Numbered from the stretch's first letter, positions 56,201-64,000 are shown. The stretch: DNA of 64,000 bases from Petropleomorpha daqingensis (GCF_013408985.1 NZ_JACBZT010000001.1:62001-126000), one strand, 5' to 3'. A program made the numbers and translations. Notes: generated from the letters alone by a model not told the origin.

Positions 56201-59140
56201 ATCGCCGTCCGCGACCGCTTGGCGCCGTACCTCAAGCCCGGTGCGCAGGTGAAGCCGAAAGACGTGCCCACCCTGGTCGAGGGCCTGTGGCGGGTGCAGA
56301 ACGGCGTGCACGCGATCGCCCAGCGGGCCGCGTCCATCCCCGGCATCACCGTGCCGGAGGGCTGGAACCCGTTCGCCGACCCGGGCCTGGTCGAGCGGCA
56401 GGTCGCCTGGCTGCGGCGGGCCGCGGTCGCGGTCGACGGCTCGGCGCCGTTCCACGTCGCGCTGCGCAAGCTGATCGTCGCCGGCGAGACGGCCGACCCG
56501 GTCGGCACCGCGAAGGTGACCCGGCTGCGCGATGCCCTGCTGCGGCTGCTCGAGGTGTGCCGCAGCACCTCCCCCGCGCTCGCGCAGTGGGCCGGCGACG
56601 ACGGGTTCGTGCTGCGCTGGACGATGACCCGCCCCGAGCGGGGCGTCGAGCACCCCGGTCTGATGTCGCTGCGCCGCTGGGTGTCCTTCCTCGACACGCT
56701 CGAGCCGCTGCGCACGGCCGGCCTGATCGAGGCCCGGCACCTGCTGGTCACCGGCGCGGTGCTCGCCGACGACGCCGTCCGGGCCTTCGACCGCGGAGTG
56801 GCCACCGCCTCGGTCGAGGAGCGCCGCGACGCCACCGGCCTGGACACCTTCGACCCCGAGTTCCACGAGAAGGCGATCCGCCGGTTCACGGTCGCCTCGC
56901 AGGCGGTCCGCAGGCACCTGACCTCGGCGCTGCCCGCCGCGGTGATCGACGCGCGGCCCTTCGACGCGGCGCTGGGCGCCGGGCAGGTCGGCGCGCTGCA
57001 GCGGGAGCTCGCCCGGCAGCGGCGAGGCCTGGGCGTGCGGCAGCTGCTGGCCCAGTACGGCGAGCTGATCACCACGGTCATGCCGATCGTGCTGGTCAGC
57101 CCCGACTCGGTGGCGCGGTTCTTCCCGGCGCAGGCGCGGCTGTTCGACCTCGTCGTCTTCGACGAGGCCTCGCAGATCCGGGTCGCCGACGCCATCGGCG
57201 CGCTCGGGCGGGCACGGACGGCGGTCGTGGTCGGCGACTCCAAGCAGATGCCGCCGACGTCCTTCGCCGAGCCGACCCCCGGCGCCGAGGACGAGACCTC
57301 CGACTTCGGCGCCGCCGCCGTCGAGGACGAGGAGTCGATCCTCTCCGAGTGCGTGCAGGCGCGCGTGCCGCGGCAGTGGCTGTCGTGGCACTACCGCAGC
57401 CAGGACGAGTCGCTGATCGCGTTCTCCAACGCGCAGTACTACGAGAACCGGCTGGCCTCCTTCCCCGCCCCGACGCACGGCCGGCCCTCCGCCGACCCCG
57501 ACGGCCGCGGGGTCTCGCTGGTCCGGGTCGGCGGCACCTTCCACCGCTCGGGCGGCGGGCGGCTGCTGCGCACCAACCCGGTCGAGGCGGAGGCGATCGT
57601 CGCCGAGATCCGCCGCCGGTTCGCGCTCTCGCGCGATGTGGCGCCGTCCATCGGCGTGGTCACGTTCAACGCCCAGCAGCGGGCGCTCATCGAGACGCTG
57701 CTGCGCGATGGCAACAACACTGCCGACGACGACCGGCTCACCGAGGCGCTGGACCGCGCCGACGGCGAGGGCCTGTTCGTGAAGAACCTGGAGAACGTGC
57801 AGGGCGACGAGCGCGACGTCGTCTTCTTCTCCACCGCGTTCTCGGTGAACGAGAAGGGCCAGCTGCCGCTGAACTTCGGCCCGCTGAACCGGGTCGGCGG
57901 CGAGCGCCGGCTCAACGTGGCGGTCACCCGCGCCCGGCGGCAGGTCGTGGTGTTCTCCTCCTTCGAGCCCGGGCAGCTGCGGGCCGAGGAGACCTCGTCG
58001 GTCGGCATCAAGCACCTGCGCGCCTACCTCGACCTCGCCGCGATGGGCACCGACGTGCTGCCCCGCAGTGCTGGTCTCGGAGCCCGGTCGACCTCGGTGG
58101 TCGACCGGCACCGCGAGCAGATCGCCGCGGCGCTGCGCTCGCGCGGGCTCGTGGTGCGCACCGACGTCGGCCTGTCGGAGTTCCGGATCGACCTGTCGGT
58201 GGCGCGCGCGTCGGACCCCGACACCCCGGTGATGGCGGTGCTGCTCGACGGCCCCGCGTGGGCGCGGCGGCGGACCGTCGGCGACCGGGACGGGCTGCCG
58301 GTCGAGGTGCTCGCCGGGATGCAGCGCTGGCCGGCGGTCGAGCGGGTCTGGCTGCCGGCGTGGCTGGCCGACCCGTCGTCCGTGGTCGAGAAGCTGGTCG
58401 AGGCGGTCGACGCGGCCCGGCTGGAGCCGGCGCCGGTCGTCCCGCTCCAGCTGCCGACCGCGGCGATCGAGTCGTTCAAGGGCGTCGCGGCGCTGCGCGC
58501 GTCGGTCACCGCGTCGCTGCCGGTGCCGCCCCCGGCTGCGGTCGCACCCAAGCCGGCGCCGGCTGCGAAGCCCGCCGGCCCCGCGGTCCTGGACGGCGAG
58601 ACGACCTTCTCCGCGTGGACGCCGAGGACCGCCGGCGAGAAGACGGTGCTCGACGAGCTGCCGGCCGCGAAGTCGGCGCGGGTGGTGCGGCGGGTGCTGA
58701 CCAGCGGCATCAAGGCCGAGGGCCCGATCCACGTCGACCGGCTGGTGCGGCTGACCGCGGCGGCGTTCGGGCTGACCCGGGTCACCGAGGCCCGCAAGAC
58801 CGCGATCCTCTCGGTGCTGCCGCCGTCGGTCCTGACCGACGAGTGGCTGTGGCCCGAGGGCGGCGACCGCGCCGCCTACGACGTCTTCCGCCGGCAGGCC
58901 GCGAGCACCGAGCGGCCGCTGGAGCACGTGCCGCCGGAGGAGATCGGCAACGCGATGACCGCGCTGTGCCGCGCGGCCGCCGGCATGGAGCGCGAGGAGC
59001 TGCTCACCCAGGTGGCGGCGGTGTTCGGCTACAAGCGGCGGACGCCGACCGTGACCCCGGTGCTCGAGGCCGCGGTCGACGCCGCGCTGGCCGCAGGCAA
59101 GCTCACGACGTCCGAGTCGGGCCTGCTCGTCGCCGTCTGA
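53240..59140 (+). CDS. DUF4011-helicase-Vsr-DUF3320 protein (Hhe architecture)
   Basis: 1966 residues. In order: an N-terminal beta region; a transglutaminase-like domain (about 150-270) in which GTCLD is changed to GTPLD at 231-235 while GHAF with His259 remains, so protease activity is doubtful; DUF4011 starting WKNALLDLSLRNRLINY (388); SF1 helicase with Walker A GPPGTGKS (690-697), DEAS (1308-1311) and VVVGDSKQMPPTS; a Vsr-like nuclease domain (about 1618-1720, FRIDLSVA and AVLLDGPAWARRRTVGDRDGLP); and DUF3320 near AEGPIHVDRLVR (about 1827). This is the layout of the Hhe anti-phage system. The preceding 214 bases hold no other gene. Confidence 0.88.
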   Translation: MDTADLRTGDVVAPVAAVSIDLTTTPVLSYALAHNRIPVVNRLALTSTATVGGATVRLSVRDPEGPIGSAVELTADLDEGRTTVLQDVALTLDPAAMLQVDSQRPGVIDVEVVDGERVIGHASTPVRVLAAHQWLATPLPLALEMLAAHVQPNHPAVSGLIEEAAAILDRDTGSDLVDGYDGGPERVDAIVAALAEAIRNHGIRHSEPPASWVEIGQQVRTPGDVLTWQVGTPLDVVVLMAAALEQAGIRPLLWLAEGHAFLGYWKEERSAESAATTDVAPLVNLVDLGLIGLVEPKLLTSLGEPGADLHRPAYTGWLTGDLDRVLGVTDVDRARRDGILPLPARARDADGVLQIVEYRPAEHRHAAPHAEPHPGSARPDAPPRVLQWKNALLDLSLRNRLINYTPRSGLPLVVPAESLGILENFVHDGTPITLLPSDQLAAVAKERGAATARDLPGEQLAETLVERRSVHADVPDAGYLNRLRNLAYKAKTVVEETGANNLYLALGSLVWELDGRPLRSPLVLVPVVLTPTSRTGAYRITLDEAGSSTPNYCLLEKLRQLHGVSVPQLAEPATDASGIDLDAALEAMRSALVGYRLPYRVEPTADLAILQFAKYRLWKDLDEHWSDFAGNALVQHLVYEPNEPFQDPIYDTAEHTDLDELAAALPAPADASQLRAIAEATAGRTFVLEGPPGTGKSQTITNLLTRAVADGKRVLFVAEKRAALDVVARRLDSVGMGPFALDLHDKGSRASVVRAQIREAIEHAVAVDAQGLAADGEDLRSARRLLARYADRLHAPNAAGLSLYTARTAELSAAGELAPLPVPLPFVAGASEETFTAVRRALVLLPDIADLTRPSTRHPWAFVDSPAIELPAAQAAAVEVDQAVRDLPVGSGLANVLRHARTPEDLDSVAALLTGPPVGLDVLDETFTEYWTAATSAIQGEVAAYLAFRHPGMDVATPAALDLPLAEIYVAAQTAAAAGFFSRRRKLIAVRDRLAPYLKPGAQVKPKDVPTLVEGLWRVQNGVHAIAQRAASIPGITVPEGWNPFADPGLVERQVAWLRRAAVAVDGSAPFHVALRKLIVAGETADPVGTAKVTRLRDALLRLLEVCRSTSPALAQWAGDDGFVLRWTMTRPERGVEHPGLMSLRRWVSFLDTLEPLRTAGLIEARHLLVTGAVLADDAVRAFDRGVATASVEERRDATGLDTFDPEFHEKAIRRFTVASQAVRRHLTSALPAAVIDARPFDAALGAGQVGALQRELARQRRGLGVRQLLAQYGELITTVMPIVLVSPDSVARFFPAQARLFDLVVFDEASQIRVADAIGALGRARTAVVVGDSKQMPPTSFAEPTPGAEDETSDFGAAAVEDEESILSECVQARVPRQWLSWHYRSQDESLIAFSNAQYYENRLASFPAPTHGRPSADPDGRGVSLVRVGGTFHRSGGGRLLRTNPVEAEAIVAEIRRRFALSRDVAPSIGVVTFNAQQRALIETLLRDGNNTADDDRLTEALDRADGEGLFVKNLENVQGDERDVVFFSTAFSVNEKGQLPLNFGPLNRVGGERRLNVAVTRARRQVVVFSSFEPGQLRAEETSSVGIKHLRAYLDLAAMGTDVLPRSAGLGARSTSVVDRHREQIAAALRSRGLVVRTDVGLSEFRIDLSVARASDPDTPVMAVLLDGPAWARRRTVGDRDGLPVEVLAGMQRWPAVERVWLPAWLADPSSVVEKLVEAVDAARLEPAPVVPLQLPTAAIESFKGVAALRASVTASLPVPPPAAVAPKPAPAAKPAGPAVLDGETTFSAWTPRTAGEKTVLDELPAAKSARVVRRVLTSGIKAEGPIHVDRLVRLTAAAFGLTRVTEARKTAILSVLPPSVLTDEWLWPEGGDRAAYDVFRRQAASTERPLEHVPPEEIGNAMTALCRAAAGMEREELLTQVAAVFGYKRRTPTVTPVLEAAVDAALAAGKLTTSESGLLVAV

Positions 59141-59281
59141 TCAGCGGGCCGGGCGGCTCTTCGCCCGGTTCTGGTACGAGGCGATGGCCTGCTTGATCTT
59201 CGCCTGGTTCTCGGGCTTGCGGGCCTCGTCGTAGACCTTCTTGGCCACGGCGGCCATGATCGCGGTCCGGATCAGCTTCAC
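59141..59281 (-). CDS. Small conserved basic protein
   Basis: 46 residues. An N-terminal amphipathic segment (KLIRTAIMAAVAKKVYDEA) is followed by KPENQAKIKQAIASYQNRAKSRPAR. The KPENQAKIKQA motif recalls short actinobacterial proteins of unknown function that I have seen before. The GTG start has GAAGGGA at a good distance, and the stop directly abuts the stop of the helicase gene on the opposite strand. Confidence 0.65.
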   Translation of the reverse strand: MKLIRTAIMAAVAKKVYDEARKPENQAKIKQAIASYQNRAKSRPAR

Positions 59282-59335
59282 GGGCTTCCCTTCGTCGGTT
59301 CGTCCTGTGCTGCCCGGTCCAACGCGTGGGCAACC

Positions 59336-59929
59336 TCAGGTGGTTTCGCCCGCCTGTCCGCGGAAGCGGTCGGCCGTCTCCTGCAGGCGCTGCACGTGCT
59401 CCGGCCAGTCGATCCGCGCCAGGTTGTCGTTGGTCTGCCGCAGCCCGACCGCGCCGTCGGCGAGCTCGCGGACGACGTCGGCGTGCCCGGCGTGGCGGTG
59501 CGTCTCGGCGATCACGTGCACCAGCACCCGGTGCAGGGTCGGGTGCCGGCGCTCCTCGGGCCACCACGGCACCGTGCCGGTCGCGGCCAGGTCGAGCGCC
59601 TCGATCGTCGCGTCGGAGTGCGCCCACACGCGGTGGTAGAGCGCCACGAGCTGCTCGCGGCTCTCCTCGGCGGTCGCCCACATGTCGGCGTTCGGCTCGG
59701 CGTCGTCGTCCAGCCACGGCAGCGGCTCGGCGAAGGGCCGGCCGAAGACCTCGCCCAGGTAGCCCGATTCGACGCTCGCGACGTGCTTGACCAGGCCGAG
59801 CAGGTTGGTGCCGGTCGGCGTGAGCGGGCGGCGGACGTCGAACTCCGAGGCGCCGGAGAGCTTCCAGAGCAGGTCCTCCCTCCCGCGCTGGAGGTAGGCG
59901 GCGAGATCGGCCTTCGCGGCATCGGTCAT
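59336..59929 (-). CDS. DinB-family protein (DUF664/mycothiol transferase type)
   Basis: 197 residues with the DinB four-helix layout. The metal-site His residues are in LGLVKHVASVESGYLGEVFGRP (about 43-64) and VLVHVIAETHRHAGHADVVREL (about 137-158). The HVIAETHRHAGHADV block is characteristic of the DUF664 branch, which includes mycothiol and bacillithiol S-transferases. The start MTDAAKADLAAYLQRGR was preferred over the longer frame. Its target molecule is unknown. Confidence 0.87.
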   Translation of the reverse strand: MTDAAKADLAAYLQRGREDLLWKLSGASEFDVRRPLTPTGTNLLGLVKHVASVESGYLGEVFGRPFAEPLPWLDDDAEPNADMWATAEESREQLVALYHRVWAHSDATIEALDLAATGTVPWWPEERRHPTLHRVLVHVIAETHRHAGHADVVRELADGAVGLRQTNDNLARIDWPEHVQRLQETADRFRGQAGETT

Positions 59930-60045
59930 GGACAGCAGTCTGCACACCCGCCCCACTCGTCCCAGGACGGCGCGGCAGGCCGGTGCCTCCCTGTACCGGA
60001 TCTAGCGTCGGCGCCAGCTGGGCACCCCTGGAGGCGAGCACCACC

Positions 60046-60489
60046 GTGCGTTGGGAAGAACCGCGAGACCCGGAGCAGGCGCCGCCGCCGCGCCGTTGGG
60101 GTGTCGGCGCCGCCGTCGCCGGGCTGGGCCTCGCCCTCGTCGTCGGCGCCACCCTCCTCCCCGGCAGTCCGCCACCGCCCGCGCACCGCGGAACCCTCGC
60201 CGTCGCTGCGGTCGACGAGCCGACGGGCCGCGGCGGATTGCCGCACCGCGTGCCGGCCGCGCCGACGACGGCCCCTGCGCCCGCCCCGGTCCCCGCCGCG
60301 CCGGTGGCCGAGGTGGCGGCGACCTCGCGGGCGACGACCTCCGCGCCGGCGGCCGCCCCGCTGGTCGCGCGGATCGGGCAGGCGTGCTCCGCCGCGGGCG
60401 CGACCGCGGTCGACGCGGACGGCACCGCGCTGGTCTGCCAGAGCGGCAAGGGCAACGGCAACGGCGCACCGCGCTGGCGCAAGGCCTGA
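60046..60489 (+). CDS. Hypothetical single-pass exported protein
   Basis: 147 residues. A short basic cytoplasmic start (RWEEPRDPEQAPPPRRWG) precedes one transmembrane segment (about 20-40, GVGAAVAGLGLALVVGATLLPG). After a long Pro/Ala/Thr-rich stretch comes a small C-terminal motif ARIGQACSAAGATAVDADGTALVCQSGKGNG with two Cys that can pair. That end resembles short secreted modules found on actinobacterial Ser/Thr-rich proteins. GTG start; no partner evident. Confidence 0.65.
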   Translation: MRWEEPRDPEQAPPPRRWGVGAAVAGLGLALVVGATLLPGSPPPPAHRGTLAVAAVDEPTGRGGLPHRVPAAPTTAPAPAPVPAAPVAEVAATSRATTSAPAAAPLVARIGQACSAAGATAVDADGTALVCQSGKGNGNGAPRWRKA

Positions 60490-60530
60490 GCCGCTAGCAC
60501 CCTCGTCGGGGCACGATCAGTGTCGAGTGC

Positions 60531-61643
60531 TCAGTCGGGGCGGACGGCGACCAGGCAGAGGTCGTCGGCGAGCGGCCCGCGGGCGAAGCCGGTGACGGCG
60601 GAGACCAGCCCGGCGACGACGTCCTTGGCCGGCGCGCCGGCGAGGTCCCGGACGATCTGCTTGGCCCGCGCCTCGCCGAACAGCGCGACCGGGGTCCCCG
60701 GCGGGCGCCGGACCGGACGCCCCTCGGTCAGGCCGTCGGTGAACACGAGGACGCCGCTGCCCAGCGGTGCCCGGCTGACGGGCGCGGCCGGCTCGACGGG
60801 CCCCACGCCCAGCGGCGTCGTCGCCGCCCCCGTGGCGAGCGACTCCCCGGTGTCGAGCACCCAGGGCGCGGGGTGGCCGGCGGTGGCCCAGCGGACCTCG
60901 GGCTCCGGCGTCCCGCCGATGGTCAGGCACACCGCGGTGACGAACGACGCCCCGTCGCCGGTGCTCTCCCGGAGCGCGGTGTCGGCCAGCCGCAGCAGCT
61001 CCCCGGGATCGCCGGTGAAGTGGGCGAACGTCGCCATGGTCGCGCGGAGGAAGGCGGCGCCCCGGGCGGCCGCGAGCCCGTGCCCGACGACGTCCCCCAC
61101 GACGATCGTGGTCGCGCCGGACGGTCCCCCCACGACGAGGAAGAAGTCGCCGGCGACCTCGCCCTCGGCGGGCACGAACGCGGTCGCCACGTCCAGCCCG
61201 GGCGTGGTCGGGACGACGGCCGGGGTGAGCGCGGCCCGCAGCGCCTCGAGCTCGGCCAGCTCCGCCCGCTGCTCCTCGATCTGCCGGGCCATCCGGCGCT
61301 CCCGGTTGAGCAGCACGGTCACCAGGACCGGGACGCCGAAGAACAGCAGCCCGCGGTTGACGATCGCCCAGCCCATGCTCGTCCCGTTGAAGTCCGGCGC
61401 CGGCGACATGGCCTGGTCGAGCACGAAGTTCCCGAGGGCGACCGCGGCCGTCAGCAGGCCGCCGGGCAGGCCGAACCAGAACACGGCCAGCACGATCGGT
61501 AGCAGCCCGTAGATCGAGATGCCGATCCCCGGCTGGTTGTTCAGCTGCAGCAGGCCGAAGACGCCCGCCAGCAGGACGACGAGGACGCCGATCTGCGCGG
61601 CCACCCGACCGCGGGACCGGCCTCGATCGGGTCGTCGCGGCAC
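60531..61643 (-). CDS. Membrane SpoIIE/PP2C-type serine phosphatase
   Basis: 370 residues. Residues about 15-110 hold three to four transmembrane helices, followed by a coiled linker (NRERRMARQIEEQRAELAELEALRAAL) and a PP2C-SpoIIE domain (about 150-370). Metal-site residues appear in GEVAGDFFLVV, TIVVGDVVGHGLAAARGAAFLRA, LVFTDGLTEGR and ADDLCLVAV. It should dephosphorylate a serine on an anti-sigma-antagonist or similar protein. It is divergent from a membrane Ser/Thr kinase 77 bases away, which may be its opposing enzyme. Confidence 0.9.
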   Translation of the reverse strand: MPRRPDRGRSRGRVAAQIGVLVVLLAGVFGLLQLNNQPGIGISIYGLLPIVLAVFWFGLPGGLLTAAVALGNFVLDQAMSPAPDFNGTSMGWAIVNRGLLFFGVPVLVTVLLNRERRMARQIEEQRAELAELEALRAALTPAVVPTTPGLDVATAFVPAEGEVAGDFFLVVGGPSGATTIVVGDVVGHGLAAARGAAFLRATMATFAHFTGDPGELLRLADTALRESTGDGASFVTAVCLTIGGTPEPEVRWATAGHPAPWVLDTGESLATGAATTPLGVGPVEPAAPVSRAPLGSGVLVFTDGLTEGRPVRRPPGTPVALFGEARAKQIVRDLAGAPAKDVVAGLVSAVTGFARGPLADDLCLVAVRPD

Positions 61644-61720
61644 GCGGGGAACGTAACAGCCGGTGCCGTCCGCACCGGGAACCCGCGGACCGCGCTGCGC
61701 GTGATCGGGGCCGAGGAGGC

Positions 61721-62896
61721 ATGGTGGTCGCGACCGCGACGCCCTACCGTCGGCCTCCCGGTGGCGAACGGGAGGCGCGCGTGGTGGACGAGGAGACCCC
61801 CTCCGCCGAGGGGCTGACCACCGTCGTCGGCACCCGCCGTGTGCACCCGATGGAGCCCGGCGACCCGGTGGCGATCGGCCCGTACACGGTGCTGTGCCGG
61901 CTGCCGCGCGGCGGGCAGGGGGCCGACGTCTTCGTCGCGAAGTCCGACGACGAGTCCGCGCAGCTCGTCGTCATCAAGTGCCTGCCGGCCGACGCCGGGG
62001 AGCTGACCCGCCGGCGGTTCGCCCGCGAGGTGGAGAACGCGGCACGGATCGTCAGCCCGCGGGTGGCGCGGATCGTCGGCCAGGACCTCGAGGCGAAGAG
62101 CCCCTACTACGTGCAGGAGTACGTGCAGGGTCTGCCGCTCGACGAGTGGCTGGCCCAGCGCGAGCGGGTCGGGCTCAACGCCGAGGAGCTGCGCCGGATC
62201 GCGATCGGGCTGCTCCGCGCGCTGCGCGACGTGCACGCGGCCAAGGTCGTCCACCGCGACGTGAAGCCGAGCAACATCATCATCAACGACAAGGGCCTGT
62301 GGCTGGTCGACTTCGGGATCAGCCGCTACCTCGGCACCGAGCACCCCGACGGCACGGTGACCTCGGCGATCAACGGCTTCGGCTCGAAGCTGTTCGCCAG
62401 CCCCGAGCAGCTGCAGGGCCTGCCGCTCACCGAGGCCAGCGACGTCTACAGCTGGGGCATGGTGATCGCCTACGCGGCGGGCGCCAAGCACCCGGTCGAC
62501 CCGGACGACGAGCTCTCCCCCGCCGACTACTGGATCGAGCTCAAGGCCGGGCGGATCGACCTCGCACCGGTGCCGCACAACCTGCTCGACAGCGTCACCC
62601 GCGCGCTGCGGTTCAACCCCGAGCGCCGGCCGTCGCTGTCGGAGCTGGCCCGCGACGTCGAGCAGAGCACCCGGTGGCTCGGCCAGACCTCGGAGATCCC
62701 GTCCCCACGGACGGCGCTGGGCGACTTCCGCTCCCTCGACGCGGTGCTCGATGTCGTCCGCTACCAGCTGGCCCGGGTGGAGCGAGCGGTCGCGGACACC
62801 CAGACCGGCTACGCGGCCGCGATCGGCGTCGCCGTCGTCCTCGGCGTGATCACCGGCCTGGTGCTCGCCGTCCTGTTCCACGTCATCTTCGGATAG
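61721..62896 (+). CDS. Membrane-anchored Ser/Thr protein kinase
   Basis: 391 residues. The kinase domain (about 50-300) has a Gly-rich loop CRLPRGGQGADVFVAK, catalytic Lys in VVIKCLP, HRD at 178-180 (HRDVKPSN), DFG at 197-199 and FASPEQL in place of the usual APE. One C-terminal transmembrane helix (about 365-388) anchors it, with no extracellular sensor domain. Active-site residues are intact. The AGGAGG site sits only one base from the first ATG, so a GTG one codon later may be the true start. The next two genes follow closely. Confidence 0.9.
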   Translation: MVVATATPYRRPPGGEREARVVDEETPSAEGLTTVVGTRRVHPMEPGDPVAIGPYTVLCRLPRGGQGADVFVAKSDDESAQLVVIKCLPADAGELTRRRFAREVENAARIVSPRVARIVGQDLEAKSPYYVQEYVQGLPLDEWLAQRERVGLNAEELRRIAIGLLRALRDVHAAKVVHRDVKPSNIIINDKGLWLVDFGISRYLGTEHPDGTVTSAINGFGSKLFASPEQLQGLPLTEASDVYSWGMVIAYAAGAKHPVDPDDELSPADYWIELKAGRIDLAPVPHNLLDSVTRALRFNPERRPSLSELARDVEQSTRWLGQTSEIPSPRTALGDFRSLDAVLDVVRYQLARVERAVADTQTGYAAAIGVAVVLGVITGLVLAVLFHVIFG

Positions 62897-62907
62897 GGGG
62901 CCCTCGG

Positions 62908-63045
62908 ATGACCGGGATGTACCAGCGGGCGCTGGCCCAGCAGGCGCTGGAGGCGCGGCGCCACCGCTACCTCCAGCGCCAGCGGGTGCTGCTGCTGGTG
63001 TTCGCGGCGACCACCGTCGTCTTCTTCGTGCTGCTGGTCCGATGA
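62908..63045 (+). CDS. Small single-pass membrane protein
   Basis: 45 residues. A charged, Arg/Gln-rich N-terminal helix (YQRALAQQALEARRHRYLQRQR) runs into a hydrophobic helix VLLLVFAATTVVFFVLLV. A GGGGG site precedes the ATG. It lies 11 bases after the kinase stop, and its own stop overlaps the next start (ATGA), so all three genes are one unit. No family recognised. Confidence 0.75.
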   Translation: MTGMYQRALAQQALEARRHRYLQRQRVLLLVFAATTVVFFVLLVR

Positions 63046-64000
63046 GCCGGGACTTCGTCTGCCCCCGCTGCCTGGAGCGGTTCGCGCTGTCGGCCTGGCA
63101 GAACTCCGCCGGCCAGCGGGTCGCCCCGCCGCCGCGGCCGACCGCGTGGCGGCGGTTCACCGACCCGTTCCGGGTGCCCGAGTCCCCGGCCGACGGCGGC
63201 TCGATGGAGCAGCGGGCGGCGCTCGGTGACGCGCGCCGGCTGACCGCGGTCTGCCCCAACGGGCACCGGCTGCCGCCGGACTACCTGGAACGGCCGACCG
63301 TCGTCGTCGGGCTGGTGGGGTTGACCGGCGCGTCGAAGAGCACCTACCTGACCGTGCTGCTCGATCTCCTCTACGCCGGCGCGCTCGCGCCGCTGGACAT
63401 CTCGGTGGAGATGGACGAGGAGAGCGCCGACCGGTTCGAGGTCAACTACCGGCAGCCGCTGATGGTCGACAAGCGGCAGCTGCCGCTCACCCCGCTGCTG
63501 CTGGAGGAGGGCCAGTCGCCGGAGCCGCTGACCGTGGTGTTCCGCCGGTCCAGCCGGGGCGCGCCGGAGCGGTCGATCAACGTCGTCTTCTTCGACGCCT
63601 CGGGCGAGCAGCTCTACCGCAAGGAGGACCTCGGCCGGTTCGGGAAGTTCCTCTACGTGGCGAGCGGGATCATCGTCGTGCTGCCGCCCGGCATCTTTCC
63701 CGGGCTGGCCTCGGCCGCCGACCCCGGCGAGTCCTCGATCGGGCTGGCCCGCCCGACGCAGATGCTGGTCAACCTGGCCGACCTGCTGCGCTCGGCGCGC
63801 GGGCTGAAGAAGGACGCCTACCTGGCCGACGTGTCCGCCTCGGTGATCCTGTCCAAGGCCGACAAGCTGCTCTCGCACCCCGACTTCCCGGCCGACGCCC
63901 TGCGCGACCCCGACCTCTCCCCCGCCGCGCTGCCCCGGTTGTTCGAGGAGGTGCGCGCCAACTCGGGCCGGCTGGTCGACTTCCTCGAGGCCAACGGCGG
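63042..64000 (+). CDS. Double-GTPase-like NTPase, N-terminal part
   Basis: The first 319 residues of a longer protein cut by the window end. The start has a zinc-knuckle-like pair CPRC (7-10) with a later CPNGH, then a P-loop region VVVGLVGLTGASKSTYLTVLLDLLY, where the usual GK(S/T) is SKST. DASGEQLYRKEDLG corresponds to the switch/Walker B region and ILSKADKLL to the NKxD guanine motif, with N changed to S. This fits the TRAFAC double-GTPase proteins that occur beside kinases in conflict-type gene sets. GTP use is inferred. Confidence 0.7.
   Translation, partial: MSRDFVCPRCLERFALSAWQNSAGQRVAPPPRPTAWRRFTDPFRVPESPADGGSMEQRAALGDARRLTAVCPNGHRLPPDYLERPTVVVGLVGLTGASKSTYLTVLLDLLYAGALAPLDISVEMDEESADRFEVNYRQPLMVDKRQLPLTPLLLEEGQSPEPLTVVFRRSSRGAPERSINVVFFDASGEQLYRKEDLGRFGKFLYVASGIIVVLPPGIFPGLASAADPGESSIGLARPTQMLVNLADLLRSARGLKKDAYLADVSASVILSKADKLLSHPDFPADALRDPDLSPAALPRLFEEVRANSGRLVDFLEANG

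Noticed and set aside
55090-59196. Long overlapping plus-strand frame inside the helicase gene
   Set aside because: It is an Arg/Ala/Gly-rich shadow in another frame; the 1966-residue frame carries all helicase, nuclease and DUF motifs.

Overview
The window is very GC-rich, roughly 70-75% in the lines I counted. It has many GTG starts, short intergenic gaps, ATGA/GTGA/TGATG translational-coupling overlaps and mycothiol-linked enzyme families (maleylpyruvate isomerase, TIGR03086 and DinB types). This points to a high-GC actinomycete. The gene types and the TCGCGA-centred palindromes remind me of Geodermatophilaceae (Blastococcus, Geodermatophilus, Modestobacter), but no rRNA or other decisive marker is present. 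I found no tRNA, rRNA, CRISPR array or insertion sequence, and no stretch longer than about 220 bases without a gene.

Layout. 1-5.1 kb: end of cydA, then cydB and a fused cydDC for the cytochrome bd oxidase, and a YccF-type membrane protein. 5.1-16.3 kb: mostly single housekeeping and accessory genes (alpha/beta hydrolase with a divergent AraC regulator, a decayed GGDEF protein, a permuted papain-fold protein, an MFS transporter, a TIGR03086 protein with a second AraC-type regulator, SDR, YciI, NYN, ElaA and VOC proteins). 16.3-18.9 kb: a three-gene ABC-2 exporter operon. 18.9-31.5 kb: secreted BNR-repeat protein and lipoprotein, MarR and methyltransferase genes, a YciI/ECF sigma pair, DM13 and LppU-like envelope proteins, an acyl-CoA ligase/phosphotriesterase pair, and a ferritin-like protein. 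31.6-38.3 kb: a TetR/MMPL exporter pair, a 46-bp perfect palindrome, and a tandem pair of lipoproteins flanked by two related zinc-ribbon genes. 38.4-44.6 kb: an autoregulated gntR-hyuA-hyuB-carbamoylsarcosine amidase operon divergent from an isocitrate-lyase-family gene, with matching GntR-type operators in both promoter regions.

44.6-59.3 kb is the accessory region of most interest. It starts with a lower-GC ApeA-type HEPN anti-phage gene that contains a TTA codon. After an SMP-30 gene comes a tightly coupled three-gene minus-strand operon: a cysteine-free protein built from repeated VEVAP/EVAPEVQP units, a phosphoribosyltransferase-AMMECR1-helical fusion, and a B12-type radical SAM enzyme of the RiPP-maturation class. 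I read this operon as a candidate undescribed peptide-modification system. Next are a DUF6884 protein and, divergent from it, a 1966-residue DUF4011-helicase-Vsr-DUF3320 protein with the architecture of the Hhe defence system.

59.3-64 kb: a DinB protein, a SpoIIE-type phosphatase divergent from a membrane Ser/Thr kinase, a small membrane protein and a truncated double-GTPase-like NTPase. This looks like the start of a kinase/GTPase conflict or signalling module that continues beyond the window.

A recurring theme is perfect or near-perfect palindromes centred on TCGCGA. One 24-base palindrome occurs intergenically at 52172 and, with one change, inside the coding sequence of the cydD-cydC fusion linker at 2933, next to a second large inverted repeat. 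That suggests a repeat element became part of a reading frame.
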